Shown: positions 8,176 to 19,238, counted from the first letter of the stretch. The stretch is 64,000 bases of DNA from Gammaproteobacteria bacterium 42_54_T18 (GCA_002163245.1 MAAL01000020.1:106133-170132); one strand, 5' to 3'. Notes: generated from the sequence alone by a model not told the origin. Numbers and translations: made by a program.

Positions 8176-11058
8176 TTACACCAAACCTAACAACAACTCT
8201 TCAGTTCGTGCCTTGCGACGCTTAGCCACTACCACAGGGTCTTCTTCAATAACAATCTCATCCGGCGTCACTTTAAACAACGGCGCGCCTTCTTTAATAA
8301 TCGCGCCATCCATGTTTTCCATTAACACCTTATCAATCGTACAATCAAAGGGAGCATAAATCTTATTAAACATCTTCATTACTTCGATGATATAAATAGG
8401 ATCCCCTGCTTCAACATGAGTACCTTCCTCAACAAAAGTAGCCATACCTGGAGCTTCACGAGCGTAGAACATACCGCCACATACTGCCACAAGCTCATCA
8501 GCCTTTGTTGCTGGAGGTGGTACAAGCACCTTGATCATATCAGTTTGCAAGTCGCCATCGGTTAAACGTGCAGGAATTGTAATAGTTAAGTCTGCGTTCA
8601 CCATCAACTCATAGTACAACGCATTTTGCGCCATCTTCGGCAACGTACTAAATATCTCAAGACCCGACTGATATCCCAAATGTGCAGCTTGAACCTGAGC
8701 CCAAGTCTCCGCATCATACCCGCCTTGTGGAGAAGCGTTATCTAGCAACGCTGCAAGTTTAGGATAATCATCAGTACCCAGTGCTTCTTTCACTGTCTCG
8801 TAGAATGACAACGCACTTTGCAATACATCATTATCATGCTTCCAGATCGATTCTGCAGCAGGTAAATCTTCTCGATAATCCATGTTAAGGAAATGATAAG
8901 TTTCATCCAACACTTCAATTGGATTCTTCAACCACTCAACATCATCGCCCTTAAAACGAATATTCGCCTTATTCAAACTTAACCAGCCGGATAAGTTATG
9001 AGGCTCAGCTAACAAGTTATCCATAGGGCGTAACAACAGCCCCGTCTTACGCGCCATAGCATTATCAATACCTCTTAGGGCATCTGCCAAAGTATCATCA
9101 TCACCATGGGCCGCAGCCACTTGCTTACGATACGTTGCCGCTAACTGTTTGAACGCATGCTTTGCATCAAACTCATTGGCTTCTTTCTTTAACAACCCCA
9201 CCATGGTGAGATAAGGCATGATAAAACCTGTGGTTGACTTAGCATTAACATTCTCTGCTAAAAACCAATGAACAAGGCCATAGTGAAATGCCAAGTTAGT
9301 CGCCAGATTTTCACCAGTAAGCTTGGTACGACGCAACACTTCAGACAATCGAATATAACTATCGCGACGCCCATCACCCGTTGTTAACAACAAGGCAATA
9401 TTTGAATCATAGGCACCGGCCAAGTGATACTTAATAAAACGACCACTATCCGGGTTGCGCAGAGAAATACCCTGATCATCACGAATCTCGCCTTCACGAG
9501 GAGCAGACCAAAAGTTAATAACTCCACCGGCGTGAGGCTTAAGTGCACGATTGGTTGCATTCAGACGAGCCTCAACAGAAGCATGCTCACGCTCAATACG
9601 TTCAGGCTTAGGCAACGCCTTTTTGAATTTCGCGATCAACGTCATTGCCTCTACAAGAGAGTCCACAATGAAGTAATCGTTTTCATCTTCAGGGTTGCTA
9701 AACTTTAGCGAGTAACACAATTCAGATACACGGTGCTCTACCTGAATACGTGTATTCATTTCCATAAAGAAGTGCATTTCTTTATCAACAATACACTCAA
9801 AAGTAGAAACTGAATCCAGACCTACCGCCAAACCGAAACGCTCAGACTCATCTTCCATTTTTACTAGAATATCAAGATCCGTCTTTAACGCTTCCGCCTC
9901 TTCCTTACGCCCTGCAGTTTCTGCACTGGCAATAGAAGCAGCCAATGCTTCACGGGTCTGCGACACTTCCAGTAATTTCTGCTCATGCATCTGAAGAGAG
10001 CAATCACGAGCACCCAACGTCATACACCACTCACCGTTACCAATAACCTGAATTTCTTGGTGACGTGTGGTTTCAATGTTTAGCTCAACCAAGATGTTCT
10101 TGTTATCACCAACACCATTGGTTTTTACTTCGTTCAGAATCTCGATAAACAATTCAGGGGCTTTTAAAGACGCCTCAGTAATACGAGCATCCAACTCACC
10201 ATCATAAGATGTTGGTGCCTTTAAGATACGCTGACCTTTACCACCACCACCGCCAATCGCTTTTAGTCGAATACGGTTTTCAGGAAAACGCTGAAACGTT
10301 GCAGCAACCTGAAGCTTTAGCTCTTCACTGATTTCCTCAACAGAAAGCAAATCAAGCCCTTTGCGATACGATGCAAACAACACATCATCAGCGACATCTT
10401 CTAGCTTCTCCGCTTCAAAAGCAGATGCGTCAACCTCAAGATCATTGTCTTTAACAATAGCTTTTAGGCCTGCTAAATCTTTAACCTTTTTAACCAACGT
10501 AATCGCCGTTAAGTTATCAACACCCGGCGTTACGCTTACACCGCACTCTAGAGCCGTGCGCTTGGCTTCATCTTTTGCACCAGCACTACGTACTGTTTGT
10601 GAGCAAGGACCTATAAACGTTAATCCAGCTTCTTCAAAAGAACGCACCAACTCTTCTTCTTCCGCCATAAAACCGTAACCGGCAAACACACAGTTATAGC
10701 CATTATCTTTAGCGATAGAAATAATCTGCTGAATACGCTGCGTACGCTCTTCTTTATCTGCTCCCGTATAATCAGGCACACGATGCACACGACTAGGATC
10801 CGTTAACTGGCGCAATTCAGGAGCCAAAGCGTTGTTATATGTAATGGAATCTTTTTCAGAAAGAAGAATGCCATAATAGGTCATTCCCATTTCTTCCCAA
10901 ACATCCATTACTTCTTTACGAATCGGGCCACGACAGATGATTAACGGTCGCATATCTTCACAGCTAAATTGCTGCACCCACTGGCTTTCTTCACCGTTCC
11001 GACGACGGTTTTTATTTACCAAAGGGTTGTTTAAATAAAAATCAGTTTGCTTAGTCAC
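8176..11058 (-). CDS. Acyl-CoA carboxylase alpha-type subunit: biotin carboxylase plus C-terminal biotinyl domain
   Basis: A 960-residue biotin-dependent carboxylase subunit that should carboxylate its own biotin with ATP and bicarbonate for transfer by the adjacent carboxyltransferase. Order: biotin-carboxylase N-domain (about 37-165, with VFAGYGFMAEEEELVRSF), ATP-grasp with the Gly-rich AIGGGGGKGQRI loop (268-278), the signature HFFMEMNTRIQVEH (429-442), a long middle region (about 560-800) of uncertain role, and a biotinyl domain with EVMKM whose Lys895 is the biotin site. Compared with acetyl- or propionyl-CoA carboxylases there is an extra segment of about 80 residues before the Gly-rich loop (181-262) and another near 370-405. 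The acyl substrate is not decided. It lies 12 bases after the carboxyltransferase gene. Confidence 0.88.
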   Translation of the reverse strand: MTKQTDFYLNNPLVNKNRRRNGEESQWVQQFSCEDMRPLIICRGPIRKEVMDVWEEMGMTYYGILLSEKDSITYNNALAPELRQLTDPSRVHRVPDYTGADKEERTQRIQQIISIAKDNGYNCVFAGYGFMAEEEELVRSFEEAGLTFIGPCSQTVRSAGAKDEAKRTALECGVSVTPGVDNLTAITLVKKVKDLAGLKAIVKDNDLEVDASAFEAEKLEDVADDVLFASYRKGLDLLSVEEISEELKLQVAATFQRFPENRIRLKAIGGGGGKGQRILKAPTSYDGELDARITEASLKAPELFIEILNEVKTNGVGDNKNILVELNIETTRHQEIQVIGNGEWCMTLGARDCSLQMHEQKLLEVSQTREALAASIASAETAGRKEEAEALKTDLDILVKMEDESERFGLAVGLDSVSTFECIVDKEMHFFMEMNTRIQVEHRVSELCYSLKFSNPEDENDYFIVDSLVEAMTLIAKFKKALPKPERIEREHASVEARLNATNRALKPHAGGVINFWSAPREGEIRDDQGISLRNPDSGRFIKYHLAGAYDSNIALLLTTGDGRRDSYIRLSEVLRRTKLTGENLATNLAFHYGLVHWFLAENVNAKSTTGFIMPYLTMVGLLKKEANEFDAKHAFKQLAATYRKQVAAAHGDDDTLADALRGIDNAMARKTGLLLRPMDNLLAEPHNLSGWLSLNKANIRFKGDDVEWLKNPIEVLDETYHFLNMDYREDLPAAESIWKHDNDVLQSALSFYETVKEALGTDDYPKLAALLDNASPQGGYDAETWAQVQAAHLGYQSGLEIFSTLPKMAQNALYYELMVNADLTITIPARLTDGDLQTDMIKVLVPPPATKADELVAVCGGMFYAREAPGMATFVEEGTHVEAGDPIYIIEVMKMFNKIYAPFDCTIDKVLMENMDGAIIKEGAPLFKVTPDEIVIEEDPVVVAKRRKARTEELLLGLV

Positions 11059-11070
11059 TTCTCTAGCCCC

Positions 11071-12798
11071 TTAGTGGAATTCACGCTGCACAGATGTCAT
11101 TGGCTCAACTTTATAGGTACGCAATAAAAACGCTAAGCTTTCGCCTAAACTACTACGCAGATCCGTAGGCATAACCAAATGTGAAATCGAACCTAAGCTC
11201 AAGGCTTCTTTCGGGTTCATCAGTTCTTTTTCATACTGAGAGCCCAGAGCCGCTTCTTGCTCTTTTAACCAAGCATCCACATCAGCTTCCGCTTGTTTTT
11301 GTGCCGTTTCTTGCGCCATACCATCAGCCGTTAATGCTTTAGCCTGATCCGCAATGCGAGTAGCCAAAGAACCACGGATCTTTCGCAATTCATTCTTAAA
11401 TACAAACTCTTTACCAGCAGGCCCCATTACTGCCAAACGTGTTGTAGGCAATGCCATAACCACATCGGCTCCGGTCGCGTAACTGTTAAACGCAGCATAA
11501 GCACCGCCGTATGCGTTACGAACAATTAACAACATGCGCGGTGTGCGCAAATCAATAATCGCATCTAACATTGATCGACCCGCTTGAACAATACCGCGAC
11601 TTTCTTGATCTGTACCAGGTAAAAACCCAGTGGTATCTTCAATAAATAAAACAGGAATATTGTAAATATTACAGAAACGGATAAAGCGAGCATTTTTTGT
11701 TGCCGCATCACAATCAATCTGACCGGATGCCACCGCACTGTTGTTGGCAACAAAACCAACAACGTTACCACCAAGACGGCCAAAGGCACATACTGTATTT
11801 TGTGCGCGGGTTTCTTGCATTTCAAAGAAATCGCCATGATCACAAATTTGCTGAATTAGCACACGAATATCCAACGGTGTATTAAATCCGGTTGGAGAAT
11901 TGAATGCTTTTTTCAATAAAATATCCGCATCCCAAGTCTTACGATCAATAGGATCCGATGTTTCAAGGAAAGGTGCAGGTGATGCGTTGTTATTAGGGAT
12001 ATAACTTAATATCTCTTTCACCTTACGTAACGCACTCACTTCATCAGCAACAATAAAATCAGTAACACCAGATTGACTGTGAACTCCAGGGCCACCCAGC
12101 TCGTCTGCAGTTACATCTTCACCCAATACTGATTTAACAACACCTGGGCCAGTCAAACCAAAGAAAGTATCTTGTGGCTGAATAATAAAGCTACCCTGGC
12201 GCGGTAAATAAGCACCACCTCCAGCATTGTAACCAAACATACACATGATGCTTGGTACTACACCGCTGACTTTACGCAACGCTGTAAAAGCTTCTGCGTA
12301 CCCATCAAGGCCGCCAACACCGGCTGGCACATAAGCACCAGCACTATCATTCAAACCAACAAGCGGAATACCACGGTCACCCGCTAAGCTAATCAAATTA
12401 GCGAGCTTTCGCCCATTTGTTGCATCCATTGATCCGGCACGAACGGTAAAGTCATGGCCATAAACAGCAACGTCGCGACCATCAATATCTATGATAGCCG
12501 TTACTAGGGAAGCTCCATCAAGGTTTTTACCCCAATTTTGATAAAGAACAATCGGCTCTTTATCCGTCAACACCCTGATACGCTCCCATACGGTCATGCG
12601 CTTCTTTTGATGTTGGCGCTCAATTGCAACAACACCAGCAGAGGTTTGAGGCCGAAGCATCAAATCATGGCCTTCTGCTAAGGCTTCTTCATATATTCCT
12701 GGAGTACGGTTAATCTCTCCTGGAACTTTAAATTCTACGGATTCTGGCTCTTGGAACGGATTGTCCAGAGATGGAACGACTTTATTGTTGGTACCCAT
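11071..12798 (-). CDS. Acyl-CoA carboxylase carboxyltransferase (beta) subunit
   Basis: Carboxyltransferase of the crotonase superfamily that moves CO2 from carboxybiotin to an acyl-CoA. The 575-residue protein has the N-half [20 protein letters not shown] and [24 protein letters not shown] motifs, the [20 protein letters not shown] oxyanion region and the C-half [20 protein letters not shown] and [13 protein letters not shown] oxyanion region. That is the propionyl/methylcrotonyl-CoA carboxylase beta type rather than split AccA/AccD. The frame is open to a TTG at 12831, but GAGAG just upstream of the ATG at 12798 and the MGTNNK start make this the likely initiation codon. Promoter-distal partner is the biotin carboxylase gene. 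Confidence 0.9.
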   Translation of the reverse strand: MGTNNKVVPSLDNPFQEPESVEFKVPGEINRTPGIYEEALAEGHDLMLRPQTSAGVVAIERQHQKKRMTVWERIRVLTDKEPIVLYQNWGKNLDGASLVTAIIDIDGRDVAVYGHDFTVRAGSMDATNGRKLANLISLAGDRGIPLVGLNDSAGAYVPAGVGGLDGYAEAFTALRKVSGVVPSIMCMFGYNAGGGAYLPRQGSFIIQPQDTFFGLTGPGVVKSVLGEDVTADELGGPGVHSQSGVTDFIVADEVSALRKVKEILSYIPNNNASPAPFLETSDPIDRKTWDADILLKKAFNSPTGFNTPLDIRVLIQQICDHGDFFEMQETRAQNTVCAFGRLGGNVVGFVANNSAVASGQIDCDAATKNARFIRFCNIYNIPVLFIEDTTGFLPGTDQESRGIVQAGRSMLDAIIDLRTPRMLLIVRNAYGGAYAAFNSYATGADVVMALPTTRLAVMGPAGKEFVFKNELRKIRGSLATRIADQAKALTADGMAQETAQKQAEADVDAWLKEQEAALGSQYEKELMNPKEALSLGSISHLVMPTDLRSSLGESLAFLLRTYKVEPMTSVQREFH

Positions 12799-13305
12799 AA
12801 GCTCTCTGTCTCTCTGATAGCATGACATCAAGGGTGAATAACCACGTTATGCTAGGAACGTAGTTACTTCAGATGTTCGTGTTGTCTTGTGACTTTTAAC
12901 TGTTAACTTTGCCTAATAACATTTGCCCAAAGGCTTTGCCTATCAAAACCTCGGCTGACGAAATTAGCGGCGCATTATCAATCACCATGACCAAGCAGTC
13001 AAATGACACTTGCTCTTGGTTTAATGACAAGCACATCAAACTCACAAAACGGTGCGCCGCAAGGTTACTGATTTGTGGCCTAATTGTCACGTAGAAGGTC
13101 TACTTGGGGCATTGATTTTGTAACGAAAAAAGCATTACTAGGCTTAACCCACCTATCTTATGCGCCCCTCTCCTCCAAAGTTGTTTAGTCTTTCGTTGTT
13201 TTCCTGGCATTTCCCTAGATTCACCGTAAAATCTGCCCCACAGACAAACCCCACGCAACCACAAGCAACATATCGCTCCTCCTATCACGGAAATACGCAC
13301 CTTTT
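12799..13305. other. Long divergent intergenic region between the carboxylase operon and rsmE
   Basis: About 500 bases with no convincing gene. Two overlapping ORFs of 61 and 64 codons on opposite strands (12896-13094) mirror each other, resemble no family I know and lack good ribosome-binding sites. The region must hold the promoters of both flanking units, but I could not pick out a clear -35/-10 pair or operator. Confidence 0.5.
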
Positions 13306-14043
13306 ATGAACCTAATTTTACTTCACCCAAATGAGCTTATTTGGCAAGGAGACAGCGACAGCCGTATTGAAAGCGCAGAAGCGGTTTTAAAAGGCAGGCG
13401 TTTCCTACATATCCAATCCGTACACAAAGCTGAAATTGGCGATTTATTACGCGTGGGGGTCATCAATGGTAGTACCGGTACAGGGGCGGTTAAACACATA
13501 GATAGCAATAGCATTACATTAAATGTGATATTACATCAGCACGAGCCACCACCCCCTCTTCCTGTCACATTAATTCTGGCGTTACCTCGACCAAAAATGT
13601 TGCGGCGCATTATCCAATCCGCCACATCAATGGGCGTTAAAAAAATCGTGTTACTTAACAGCTATAAAGTGGAAAAAAGTTTTTGGCAAAGCCCTTATCT
13701 AGAAGCTAGTAGCATTGAAGAGCAACTTATTTTAGGCTTAGAACAAGCAATCGATACAGTAATGCCTGAAGTAATCCTAAGAAAGCGATTCAAACCCTTT
13801 GTGGAAGACGAACTACCTGATCTTACAAACGGTAAACGCTGCATTGTTGCTCACCCCGATCAGCAAGCACAAGCCTGCTCTGCAAACCACGCAGAGACCG
13901 TACTTGCCATTGGGCCAGAGGGCGGCTTTATTCCTTATGAAGTTGAAAAGCTGAATAACGTGGGTTTTGAAACCGTTACACTTGGGACAAGAATTCTTAA
14001 AGTCGAAACTGCGGTACCCGTATTGTTATCGAAATTATTTTAA
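13306..14043 (+). CDS. rsmE: 16S rRNA (uracil-1498-N3)-methyltransferase RsmE
   Basis: SPOUT-class methyltransferase that modifies U1498 of 16S rRNA. The 245-residue protein has an N-terminal PUA-like RNA-binding part (about 1-75) and a C-terminal knotted SAM domain. Diagnostic are [24 protein letters not shown] in the middle and [36 protein letters not shown] at the C-terminus, where the trefoil knot forms. Its stop overlaps that of the convergent chemoreceptor gene by four bases. Confidence 0.95.
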   Translation: MNLILLHPNELIWQGDSDSRIESAEAVLKGRRFLHIQSVHKAEIGDLLRVGVINGSTGTGAVKHIDSNSITLNVILHQHEPPPPLPVTLILALPRPKMLRRIIQSATSMGVKKIVLLNSYKVEKSFWQSPYLEASSIEEQLILGLEQAIDTVMPEVILRKRFKPFVEDELPDLTNGKRCIVAHPDQQAQACSANHAETVLAIGPEGGFIPYEVEKLNNVGFETVTLGTRILKVETAVPVLLSKLF

Positions 14044-16067
14044 ACTTTAAACGAACTTAACGCCTCCTTTAAAGAGTTCGCGTCGTCAGCCATGGCAGCT
14101 GTCGCCGCGGAGGTTTTTTCTGCACGAACAACGGCACCTTCTCCCATTTCTCGGATTTCATTAACATTTTGATCGATTTCTTCCGAAACCTCGGCCTGCT
14201 GAGCAACCGAGTGAGCAATCATATTATTCATCTCCACCATGGTTTCTAACTTCTCATTAATGGTGCCCAAGACAATACCAATCATGCTGGATTCTTGCAC
14301 GGTTCCCTCTGCAACTTCACCACTTTGATTCATCGCTTCAACCGATTCATCAATACGCTTTAAGAAACGCTCAATAATTGTCTGAATGTTCGTGGTTGAT
14401 GCATGAGTCCTCTGAGAAAGTGATCGAACTTCATCGGCAACCACAGCAAACCCCCTACCTTGCTCCCCTGCTCGGGCCGCTTCAATGGCAGCGTTTAACG
14501 CCAACAAATTGGTCTGTGAAGCAATACCTTTAATCTCATCAACAACCTGCGCAATACTTTCACTGTCTTTTGCCAAGATGTTAATAGATTCTGTGGTTTT
14601 ACGAATTTCCGCGCATAATTTTTCAATATTTTGCAGAGACATCTTCACAATGCCTCCACCTTGATTCGCCTCATCGCGGGTTTCTTGCACCGCCTTCTGA
14701 GCCTGCCGTGTATAGTCAGCAACTCCGTGAGCCGTTTGGGTCATCTCAGTAACCGCCACAGCAACCTGACTTGTACCATCTAATTGAGTATTAATACTTT
14801 CCCGCGTCTTCATTGAGCGCTCTTTGGTTTCATTGGCAACTCGAAACACATTATCAGCACTTGTATTTACTTTCTTAATTAGAGACCGCATATTTTCAGC
14901 CGTCTCATTAAAGTGATCCGTAAGGTCCCCCATTTCATCTTTAGACTGAGTCGTTAATGATAACGTCATATCACCCTTTGCCATTCGATCCGACGCATCA
15001 ACAAGCTGCTTAATAGACTCCTGAATAGAAAGATAGAAGCCTACATATAGATAAAAAGTTACTAAAAGTACTGTAATAACTGCAACTAATGTCTCTATCA
15101 TTTTCACTTCTGCATCCGCTTTCTTTAATGCAATTTTTTCACTGACCATTTCCAATATTTTATAAATATAAGCGTACTGGGCATCAACATGCGGAGATAA
15201 GTCATCTAATACTTTATTTATCGGTATATCGTAGGTGGATGCTGTCAGAATATTAAAATCCAAATAATTAGCAATTTCAGTAATCCCTAAAATCATCGCT
15301 TCATATTCATTTTTGACGTCTATTCGGCGATCTTCAGGAACAACAACTAAGCTCGATTTTTCAACAACAGGTTTCAATTTGTCCAATTCAATGAAAATAA
15401 AATCTAAAAAGTCAAAGGTTAACGAGGGAGGGTAGTCAAAGGTCATCCCAAATGCAGCCCCCGACCTAGCTTTCCCTGAAAGCGTGTTTAACGTAAACAA
15501 ATCCCCAGAAATCAACCCTAACGTTCCGACAACCTGAGCATCCGTTTCCGTTGATAAGCCACTAGCCTCAACCACCAGCGAATAAAACACACCTAAACTG
15601 TCAACAAGCTGATTGTTATCTTCAAATAGATTTTTGGGATCTTGAGTAGGTGATGCCTGGTCAACCGCCAACTTCTTAGTTAATGTGAGCAGCAACTCCA
15701 AATGCTCAGCCAATGCCTCATTCTCAAGCAAACTTAGCTTTGATGCTTGCATCTCAAAAATGGCATCGTGAATCCTGGCTCGATTCCTAGATTCCTTACT
15801 TAAAAACTCTTGATCTCTATAGTTTGAAGCAGCGACATGATAATCACGGTTATATGCAGCATGTTGTTTAATCTTTAAAATATGCCCAACAATCACAGCG
15901 CCCTGACTTTTGTGATCCGCCGCCTGGATGGATTGATAGGCAACGTCAATAATCATATAACTTGTCACAAACAAAGGAATATAGAACAACAAGCTAATCA
16001 GCGTAAACTTATACGCATACCGCATCATATTGATTAGTTTAATAGCAGGAGTAAACAACGCTTTCAT
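14040..16067 (-). CDS. Methyl-accepting chemotaxis protein, paralogue 1
   Basis: 675-residue chemoreceptor. Order: membrane helix 1 (about 20-45), a periplasmic helical sensor of roughly 280 residues without a domain I recognise, membrane helix 2 (about 325-347), HAMP (about 348-400) and a cytoplasmic signalling domain. The hairpin tip is the conserved [45 protein letters not shown], which binds CheA/CheW. The downstream neighbour on the same strand is none; upstream is a close paralogue sharing the first 45 residues and the whole cytoplasmic part. The periplasmic domains differ, so the two probably sense different ligands. No CheBR-binding pentapeptide is seen at the C-terminus (SSFKV). Confidence 0.93.
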   Translation of the reverse strand: MKALFTPAIKLINMMRYAYKFTLISLLFYIPLFVTSYMIIDVAYQSIQAADHKSQGAVIVGHILKIKQHAAYNRDYHVAASNYRDQEFLSKESRNRARIHDAIFEMQASKLSLLENEALAEHLELLLTLTKKLAVDQASPTQDPKNLFEDNNQLVDSLGVFYSLVVEASGLSTETDAQVVGTLGLISGDLFTLNTLSGKARSGAAFGMTFDYPPSLTFDFLDFIFIELDKLKPVVEKSSLVVVPEDRRIDVKNEYEAMILGITEIANYLDFNILTASTYDIPINKVLDDLSPHVDAQYAYIYKILEMVSEKIALKKADAEVKMIETLVAVITVLLVTFYLYVGFYLSIQESIKQLVDASDRMAKGDMTLSLTTQSKDEMGDLTDHFNETAENMRSLIKKVNTSADNVFRVANETKERSMKTRESINTQLDGTSQVAVAVTEMTQTAHGVADYTRQAQKAVQETRDEANQGGGIVKMSLQNIEKLCAEIRKTTESINILAKDSESIAQVVDEIKGIASQTNLLALNAAIEAARAGEQGRGFAVVADEVRSLSQRTHASTTNIQTIIERFLKRIDESVEAMNQSGEVAEGTVQESSMIGIVLGTINEKLETMVEMNNMIAHSVAQQAEVSEEIDQNVNEIREMGEGAVVRAEKTSAATAAMADDANSLKEALSSFKV

Positions 16068-16106
16068 AGGAAAATAATAGTCACATCACGTAATAACATT
16101 ACTTTC

Positions 16107-16115
16107 AGTATAGCA
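16107..16115 (-). promoter_or_regulatory. Extended -10 promoter element of chemoreceptor gene 1
   Basis: On the minus strand TGCTATACT forms an extended -10 (TGn followed by TATACT) about 40 bases before the ATG. The same bases, preceded by a CCTAG about 20 bases upstream, occur before the paralogous chemoreceptor gene, which argues that the element is functional. Confidence 0.55.
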
Positions 16116-16179
16116 ACATTCCCCAAATTGCTAGGTTTTTGAGCTAATTTGACGACGGCAACAATAACCAAAATCCAAA

Positions 16180-18222
16180 CTAAACCGTAAAAGAGCTAAG
16201 GGCTTTTTTCAGCTGCGAAGCTTCTTCTGCCATCTTGGCGCTGGCATTCGCTGTTTTTTCAGCTGTATCCACAGCATCCTCCCCCATTGTACGTATGGCA
16301 TTGATATTAGTATCAATGTCTTCTGCAGCCGTTGCCTGCTGGCCTACTGACATAGTAATCATGGAATTCATCTCCACAACTTTATTTAACTTTTCATTAA
16401 TTGAGTCTAAAACAACACCAATACGTTTAGATTCTTCGACGGTATCATTGGTAACGCCCAAGCTACGGCCCATCGCCTCTACGGATTCCCGAGTACGTAG
16501 AATAAATTTTTCGATAATGCTCTCTATATTGGATGTTGAATTATGGGTACGCTGCGATAGTGATCGCACCTCATCAGCGACTACGGCAAAACCTCGCCCT
16601 TGCTCTCCAGCCCTCGCGGCCTCAATCGCCGCATTAAGTGCCAGTAAATTTGTTTGCGAAGCAATACCTTTAATTTCATCAACGACCTGTGCAATACTTT
16701 CACTATCTTTTGCAAGTGCATTAATAGCTTCCGCAGTAGAACCAATATCCCCTGCAAGAGCATTAATATGCCCTAATGATTGTTTTACAATGACACCACC
16801 CTCTGTTGCCTCATCCCTTGTCTCTTGTACCGTTTTTTCAGCATTCCCGGTATAATCAGCAATACCATGCACGGTCTGACTCATCTGTGTCATTGCTACA
16901 GCAACCTGACTAGTACCATCAAGCTGCTCTCCAATTAAACTATTGGTTTTCTGAGACATTCCACTGGTCTCACCCGCCAAAGAAAAAACCGTTTCAGCAT
17001 TAATGGTGGCCTGTTTAACCAATCCCCTCACCTTATGAGCGCTATCGTTAAAACGACCAATCAAATACCCCATCTCATCATTAGAGCATTGGTCAATATG
17101 TACCGTCATGTCCCCTTCTGCCATACGATCCGCACCCTCTACCAATCTATTTATCGCCTCTTGAATTGATACATAAAATGCCAAATAAAGGTACATCGTT
17201 ATTATAAGAACCAATGTAATAACCACAATGATCTGCATCATACGCAAATCCGCAGCATCCTTTTTTTCTTCTATACGTGCAGCAGCAAACAACCGGATCT
17301 TATCAGCCAACACGTAATGATGCGCGACCTCCTGAGTCACTCGCTCAAAAAACTGTTTCCAAGTAATTTCAAAAGATGAAGCATTCATTACTTGCTCATC
17401 CACATAGGCCTGTAAAAATGTAACGCCTTCTAATATAGATACCAAAGATTGCCGTGTACTTGCAGCCTCATCAGAACCACTACTTATCGTGTTTTTATAC
17501 TTAGGCTCAAACTCTGTTTGTGCTGCCTCCAGACCATAATAAGAACCGTCAAGTACATCCAATGTTGCAGAATCCAGGTAATTTGTTGTCAGCCCTTGCC
17601 CGCCAACTGCACGCGCCTTTCCTAACAAGTCATTTAATGCAAACAAATCCACACGAATAAAACGAATGTAGCTTTTTAGCAACTCGTCGTTATCTGCATT
17701 AATACCGCTACGATCAAAAACGACGGCAATCAGATTATTAACTGCTGCGACGATAGAATTATTAAAATCAAAATTTGCACTAACCCCGGACTGAACATCT
17801 GTAATTTTACTTCCTACTTCCTGTATTTTTTTCCTAAACACCCCAAGCTCTTCAGCACCCACCCCAACAACACCCACCTTGGCTGCCTCCAAATCAGAAA
17901 CAACTCTCAACAACCTCTTCTTTATCGCCGCTTCGTAGGCAACTGTGTCATCGGTAACCAATGACTGATCATGCAATGAACTCCACACCACCCGCATATC
18001 TCGAAACTCTTCCGCATATTGTTTTAACTCCAACAATAACGACAACGTATGAATTCCCGTCAACTTATTATCTGCAAAGGTAACCTCCTTGTAGGCAGTA
18101 TTCACCACCATAGAGCTCACCACACACAGAGGAATATAAAACAACAAGCTAATAAGAATAAACTTGTACGCGTAGCGCATGCTATTGATAAAACCAACAG
18201 CAGGAGAAAGAAATACTTTCAT
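16180..18222 (-). CDS. Methyl-accepting chemotaxis protein, paralogue 2
   Basis: 680-residue chemoreceptor of the same architecture as its downstream paralogue: membrane helix 1, a helical periplasmic sensor of about 280 residues, membrane helix 2 (about 330-350), HAMP and signalling domain with an identical [31 protein letters not shown] tip. The frame is open to a GTG three codons upstream; the ATG at 18222 is preferred because the resulting [21 protein letters not shown] aligns with the paralogue's [21 protein letters not shown]. The sensor part shows only weak resemblance to the paralogue, in contrast to near identity in the N-terminal anchor and the cytoplasmic half. It ends in SSFTV without a pentapeptide tether. 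Confidence 0.93.
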   Translation of the reverse strand: MKVFLSPAVGFINSMRYAYKFILISLLFYIPLCVVSSMVVNTAYKEVTFADNKLTGIHTLSLLLELKQYAEEFRDMRVVWSSLHDQSLVTDDTVAYEAAIKKRLLRVVSDLEAAKVGVVGVGAEELGVFRKKIQEVGSKITDVQSGVSANFDFNNSIVAAVNNLIAVVFDRSGINADNDELLKSYIRFIRVDLFALNDLLGKARAVGGQGLTTNYLDSATLDVLDGSYYGLEAAQTEFEPKYKNTISSGSDEAASTRQSLVSILEGVTFLQAYVDEQVMNASSFEITWKQFFERVTQEVAHHYVLADKIRLFAAARIEEKKDAADLRMMQIIVVITLVLIITMYLYLAFYVSIQEAINRLVEGADRMAEGDMTVHIDQCSNDEMGYLIGRFNDSAHKVRGLVKQATINAETVFSLAGETSGMSQKTNSLIGEQLDGTSQVAVAMTQMSQTVHGIADYTGNAEKTVQETRDEATEGGVIVKQSLGHINALAGDIGSTAEAINALAKDSESIAQVVDEIKGIASQTNLLALNAAIEAARAGEQGRGFAVVADEVRSLSQRTHNSTSNIESIIEKFILRTRESVEAMGRSLGVTNDTVEESKRIGVVLDSINEKLNKVVEMNSMITMSVGQQATAAEDIDTNINAIRTMGEDAVDTAEKTANASAKMAEEASQLKKALSSFTV

Positions 18223-18261
18223 ATCAAACACTTACCATTAAATCTGCCCACATATCCTTTA

Positions 18262-18270
18262 AGTATAGCA
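18262..18270 (-). promoter_or_regulatory. Extended -10 promoter element of chemoreceptor gene 2
   Basis: TGCTATACT on the minus strand, about 40 bases before the start codon, identical to the element before the paralogue, again with CCTAG about 20 bases upstream. It matches a sigma-70 extended -10 rather than the flagellar sigma-28 consensus. Confidence 0.55.
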
Positions 18271-18402
18271 ATGACTGGGCATTACACTAGGCAACACGAT
18301 AAGAGACTCATTTTTAACCAAACAACATACTCAGCAATGCTGCTATAAACTGTCTATGCTTAACTAAAGACAATTCATAGCCGATCCATTGGTAGGTTTC
18401 TT

Positions 18403-18771
18403 ATGAAATATAAAGACATTATCGACATCGCAGAGAGCTTGCGCCGCCAAGCCCGAAAATCTGTTAACAAATTTCAAACTGAATTAGATTCTGAATTGGG
18501 CCTTGTCGATGCCATGAAGAACTTTGGGGAGAGCGCTATTTATGGCAAATTGATGCTAGAACACCTGGAAGCAATTTTTTGCATTTTGGATACAGGGGAT
18601 GAACCTGAATCCGAAGCGGAGGGTCGTGTCGCGCAATACTTAGAGGAGCGCACCGAATTTTTAACCGGTATGAAACCTTGGGTTCCAAACTCAACAGACC
18701 TGTTGAACAACCTGGTTAACTCTGTCAGTGCAAACGTACTGGCCGACCTTATTGAAGCGTTCAAAGAGTAA
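18403..18771 (+). CDS. Hypothetical protein, helical, 122 residues
   Basis: I do not recognise this family. The protein is acidic, predicted mostly helical and soluble, with no signal peptide or membrane segment. A Lys/Arg-rich start (IAESLRRQARKSVNKFQTEL) is followed by an acidic linker around residues 65-75 (DTGDEPESEAEGR). A coding role is supported by an ATG start in a region without competing frames and by a bidirectional terminator 70 bases after its stop. It is divergent from the chemoreceptor gene and convergent with a 55-codon gene. Confidence 0.6.
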   Translation: MKYKDIIDIAESLRRQARKSVNKFQTELDSELGLVDAMKNFGESAIYGKLMLEHLEAIFCILDTGDEPESEAEGRVAQYLEERTEFLTGMKPWVPNSTDLLNNLVNSVSANVLADLIEAFKE

Positions 18772-18841
18772 GTGCGGTAATACCTCAGGGAAAAACTCAT
18801 CACCTGACAAATCTATTAACCCGTCAAAAAAATGATAAAAT

Positions 18842-18890
18842 AAGCGCAGAAAAAACCAAGGTAGATATACCTTTATACTGCGCTTTTATT
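18842..18890. terminator. Bidirectional terminator between convergent small genes
   Basis: Outer stem AAGCGCAG/CTGCGCTT and inner stem AGGTA/TACCT enclose a short loop. T-rich DNA follows on the plus side (CTTTTATT) and A-rich DNA on the other side gives a T-rich tail in minus transcription. It can serve both the 122-residue gene and the 55-codon gene. Confidence 0.7.
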
Positions 18891-18912
18891 ATGACGCTAC
18901 TTGCTTAGCCTA

Positions 18913-19080
18913 CTATTTATACGACTCAATAGTACAGGCTCGTAGAGCATCATCCGCACTCATCTCCCAATCATCCTTAGAAATCTTATTACCATGAGTA
19001 GGCGTTTTATTAACGTCATGCTTTTTTATTTTCACGTGCGACTGTGTTCGCTCAATCGCTTTATTGATGATATTAACCAT
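18913..19080 (-). CDS. Small basic protein of 55 residues, below usual length cut-offs
   Basis: An ATG at 19080 preceded by GAGG at five bases' distance opens a 55-codon frame ending in TAG. The product begins MVNIINKAIERTQSHVKIKK and has a basic first half, a DDWEMSADDALRACTIESY C-terminal half with one Cys and one Trp, and no membrane segment. The next stop codon follows immediately, and a hairpin terminator begins about 28 bases beyond. I know no family for it. Support comes from the strong ribosome-binding site, compact termination and lack of any other gene in the interval; function is unknown. Confidence 0.55.
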   Translation of the reverse strand: MVNIINKAIERTQSHVKIKKHDVNKTPTHGNKISKDDWEMSADDALRACTIESYK

Positions 19081-19238
19081 GTGAACCTCAAAGAGATAAA
19101 TTCAAAAAATATCCTATACAAAAACTCTTCCTTGAAGTTCTTATCATCCCATGAAGTCTACGCACATTCTGTTAGGCACATAACGGCGATACCTCGAACT
19201 CCGTCACATTGCCAGAAACCGACGATGCTACAGGCCCA

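Noticed and set aside
12896..13094. Overlapping 64- and 61-codon ORFs between the carboxylase operon and rsmE
   Set aside because: They mirror each other on opposite strands, resemble no family and have poor ribosome-binding sites; treated as non-coding.
16235..16855. 206-codon ORF antisense to chemoreceptor 2
   Set aside because: Complement of the conserved signalling domain, with low-complexity Ser/Ala content typical of antisense frames.
16060..18280. Sigma-28 flagellar promoters for the chemoreceptors
   Set aside because: TAAAG-like boxes are present in part, but no GCCGATAA at the right spacing; the shared extended -10 explains the region better.
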